Source: Magnetococcales bacterium
Lineage (GTDB): Bacteria; Pseudomonadota; Magnetococcia; Magnetococcales; Magnetaquicoccaceae
Reading direction: 5' to 3'
Assembly: GCA_015229095.1 (NCBI GenBank)
Contig: JADGCE010000063.1
Coordinates: 1-14,673 of the forward strand
Length of the DNA: 14,673 bases
Made by a program: the position numbers and the translations under genes. This document shows, in pieces, positions 14,520 through 14,673 of this stretch; within the stretch, counting starts at the first letter, position 1, and each line of letters begins with the position of its first letter. The notes under the pieces were generated by a model. The model made no database searches and was not told the origin of the DNA. It was given only the letters and a program-made list of their open reading frames with translations.

Positions 14520-14524
14520 CGCGT

Positions 14525-14673
14525 TCACGACGGGTCCGCCAGGAGGCTTGCCAAAGTCGGCGCGTCCAGTATCCGAATGCTCCACTCTTCCAGGGTGGAC
14601 AGATCGGCCTTGGCGATCTTGTCACTGGCCCAGGCAGGCAGGTTGCCGAAGCGGCGTTGCAGTTGGCGGGTCA
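14525..14673 (-). CDS. Rpn/PD-(D/E)XK-type nuclease family protein, DUF4351 C-terminal end (partial)
   Basis: Only the last 48 residues are inside the window. They read RQLQRRFGNLPAW, then IAKADLSTLEEWSIRIL, and end DAPTLASLLADPS before TGA. This matches the DUF4351 pattern (LxRQLxxRFGxLP followed by LExWxxRxLxA) found at the C-terminus of many Rpn/transposase_31-like proteins with a PD-(D/E)XK nuclease domain. These are usually in multiple copies in a genome and were named for RecA-independent recombination in E. coli. The nuclease domain and start codon lie outside the window, so intactness cannot be judged. Overlapping open frames on the same strand (e.g. 14428-14625) are shadows. Confidence 0.75.
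   Translation of the reverse strand, partial: TRQLQRRFGNLPAWASDKIAKADLSTLEEWSIRILDAPTLASLLADPS

Larger units (their letters stand above)
14180..14524. other. Intergenic region between Rpn-type gene and PhnD-like gene
   Basis: I see no convincing gene in these 345 bp. Small open frames present here (e.g. 14223-14417 on the minus strand) have no ribosome-binding site or family-like pattern. The region holds, from low to high coordinate, the Shine-Dalgarno site and a palindrome before the PhnD-like gene, then tandem hairpins at 14311-14356. A short CCCC-GCA-GGGG stem (14380-14390) and an imperfect 25-bp direct repeat (14419-14443 and 14496-14519) follow. It probably contains the promoter of the binding-protein/sia operon, but no -35/-10 pair stands out. 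Confidence 0.6.

Overview
The window is gene-dense chromosomal DNA of a Gram-negative bacterium, most likely a member of the Pseudomonadota. The lipoprotein-style signal peptide, the periplasmic binding protein, the AmgK/MurU cell-wall recycling pair, the Sia-type phosphorelay and the short Pcm-like methyltransferase all fit that. A deep-branching alphaproteobacterial or Magnetococcia-like lineage is possible, but this is a guess from gene content and not something the sequence proves. Almost everything is encoded on the minus strand, so transcription runs from high to low coordinates. No tRNA, rRNA, CRISPR array or complete insertion sequence was seen.

Reading in the direction of transcription from the right edge: (1) the 3' end of an Rpn/DUF4351-type nuclease gene (14525 to the edge), followed by about 345 bp without a gene (14180-14524) that holds two tandem hairpins, an imperfect direct repeat and a palindromic operator-like site. 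(2) A PhnD-like periplasmic binding protein whose stop codon overlaps the start of a SiaA-type membrane phosphatase, followed by a SiaB-type kinase and a SiaC-type (DUF1987) phosphoprotein (14179-10717). This is a complete sensor-phosphatase-kinase-target switch with a binding protein at its head and without the diguanylate cyclase SiaD beside it. (3) A small plus-strand membrane protein (10332-10730), convergent with siaC. (4) A tight cluster of a CBS-pair protein, TsaE (tRNA t6A synthesis), AmgK and MurU (N-acetylmuramate recycling) and a Pcm-like methyltransferase (10241-6928). (5) A strong candidate promoter inside the end of the methyltransferase gene, then a ~130-nt structured leader and the row aspartate kinase (lysC), citramalate synthase (cimA), PII protein (glnB), a cyclic-nucleotide-binding/degenerate GGDEF protein, an FAD-dependent oxidoreductase with conserved-looking cysteines, and an M48 (Ste24/CAAX-type) membrane protease running off the left edge (6789-1).

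Functionally, the lysC-cimA-glnB row links entry to the aspartate family of amino acids, the threonine-independent isoleucine route, and the nitrogen/2-oxoglutarate sensor. The Sia operon is the most unusual part: the binding protein is the obvious candidate ligand sensor for the periplasmic domain of the phosphatase. The only GGDEF protein in the window has a broken active-site motif and lies 7 kb away, so the output of the Sia switch is unknown.
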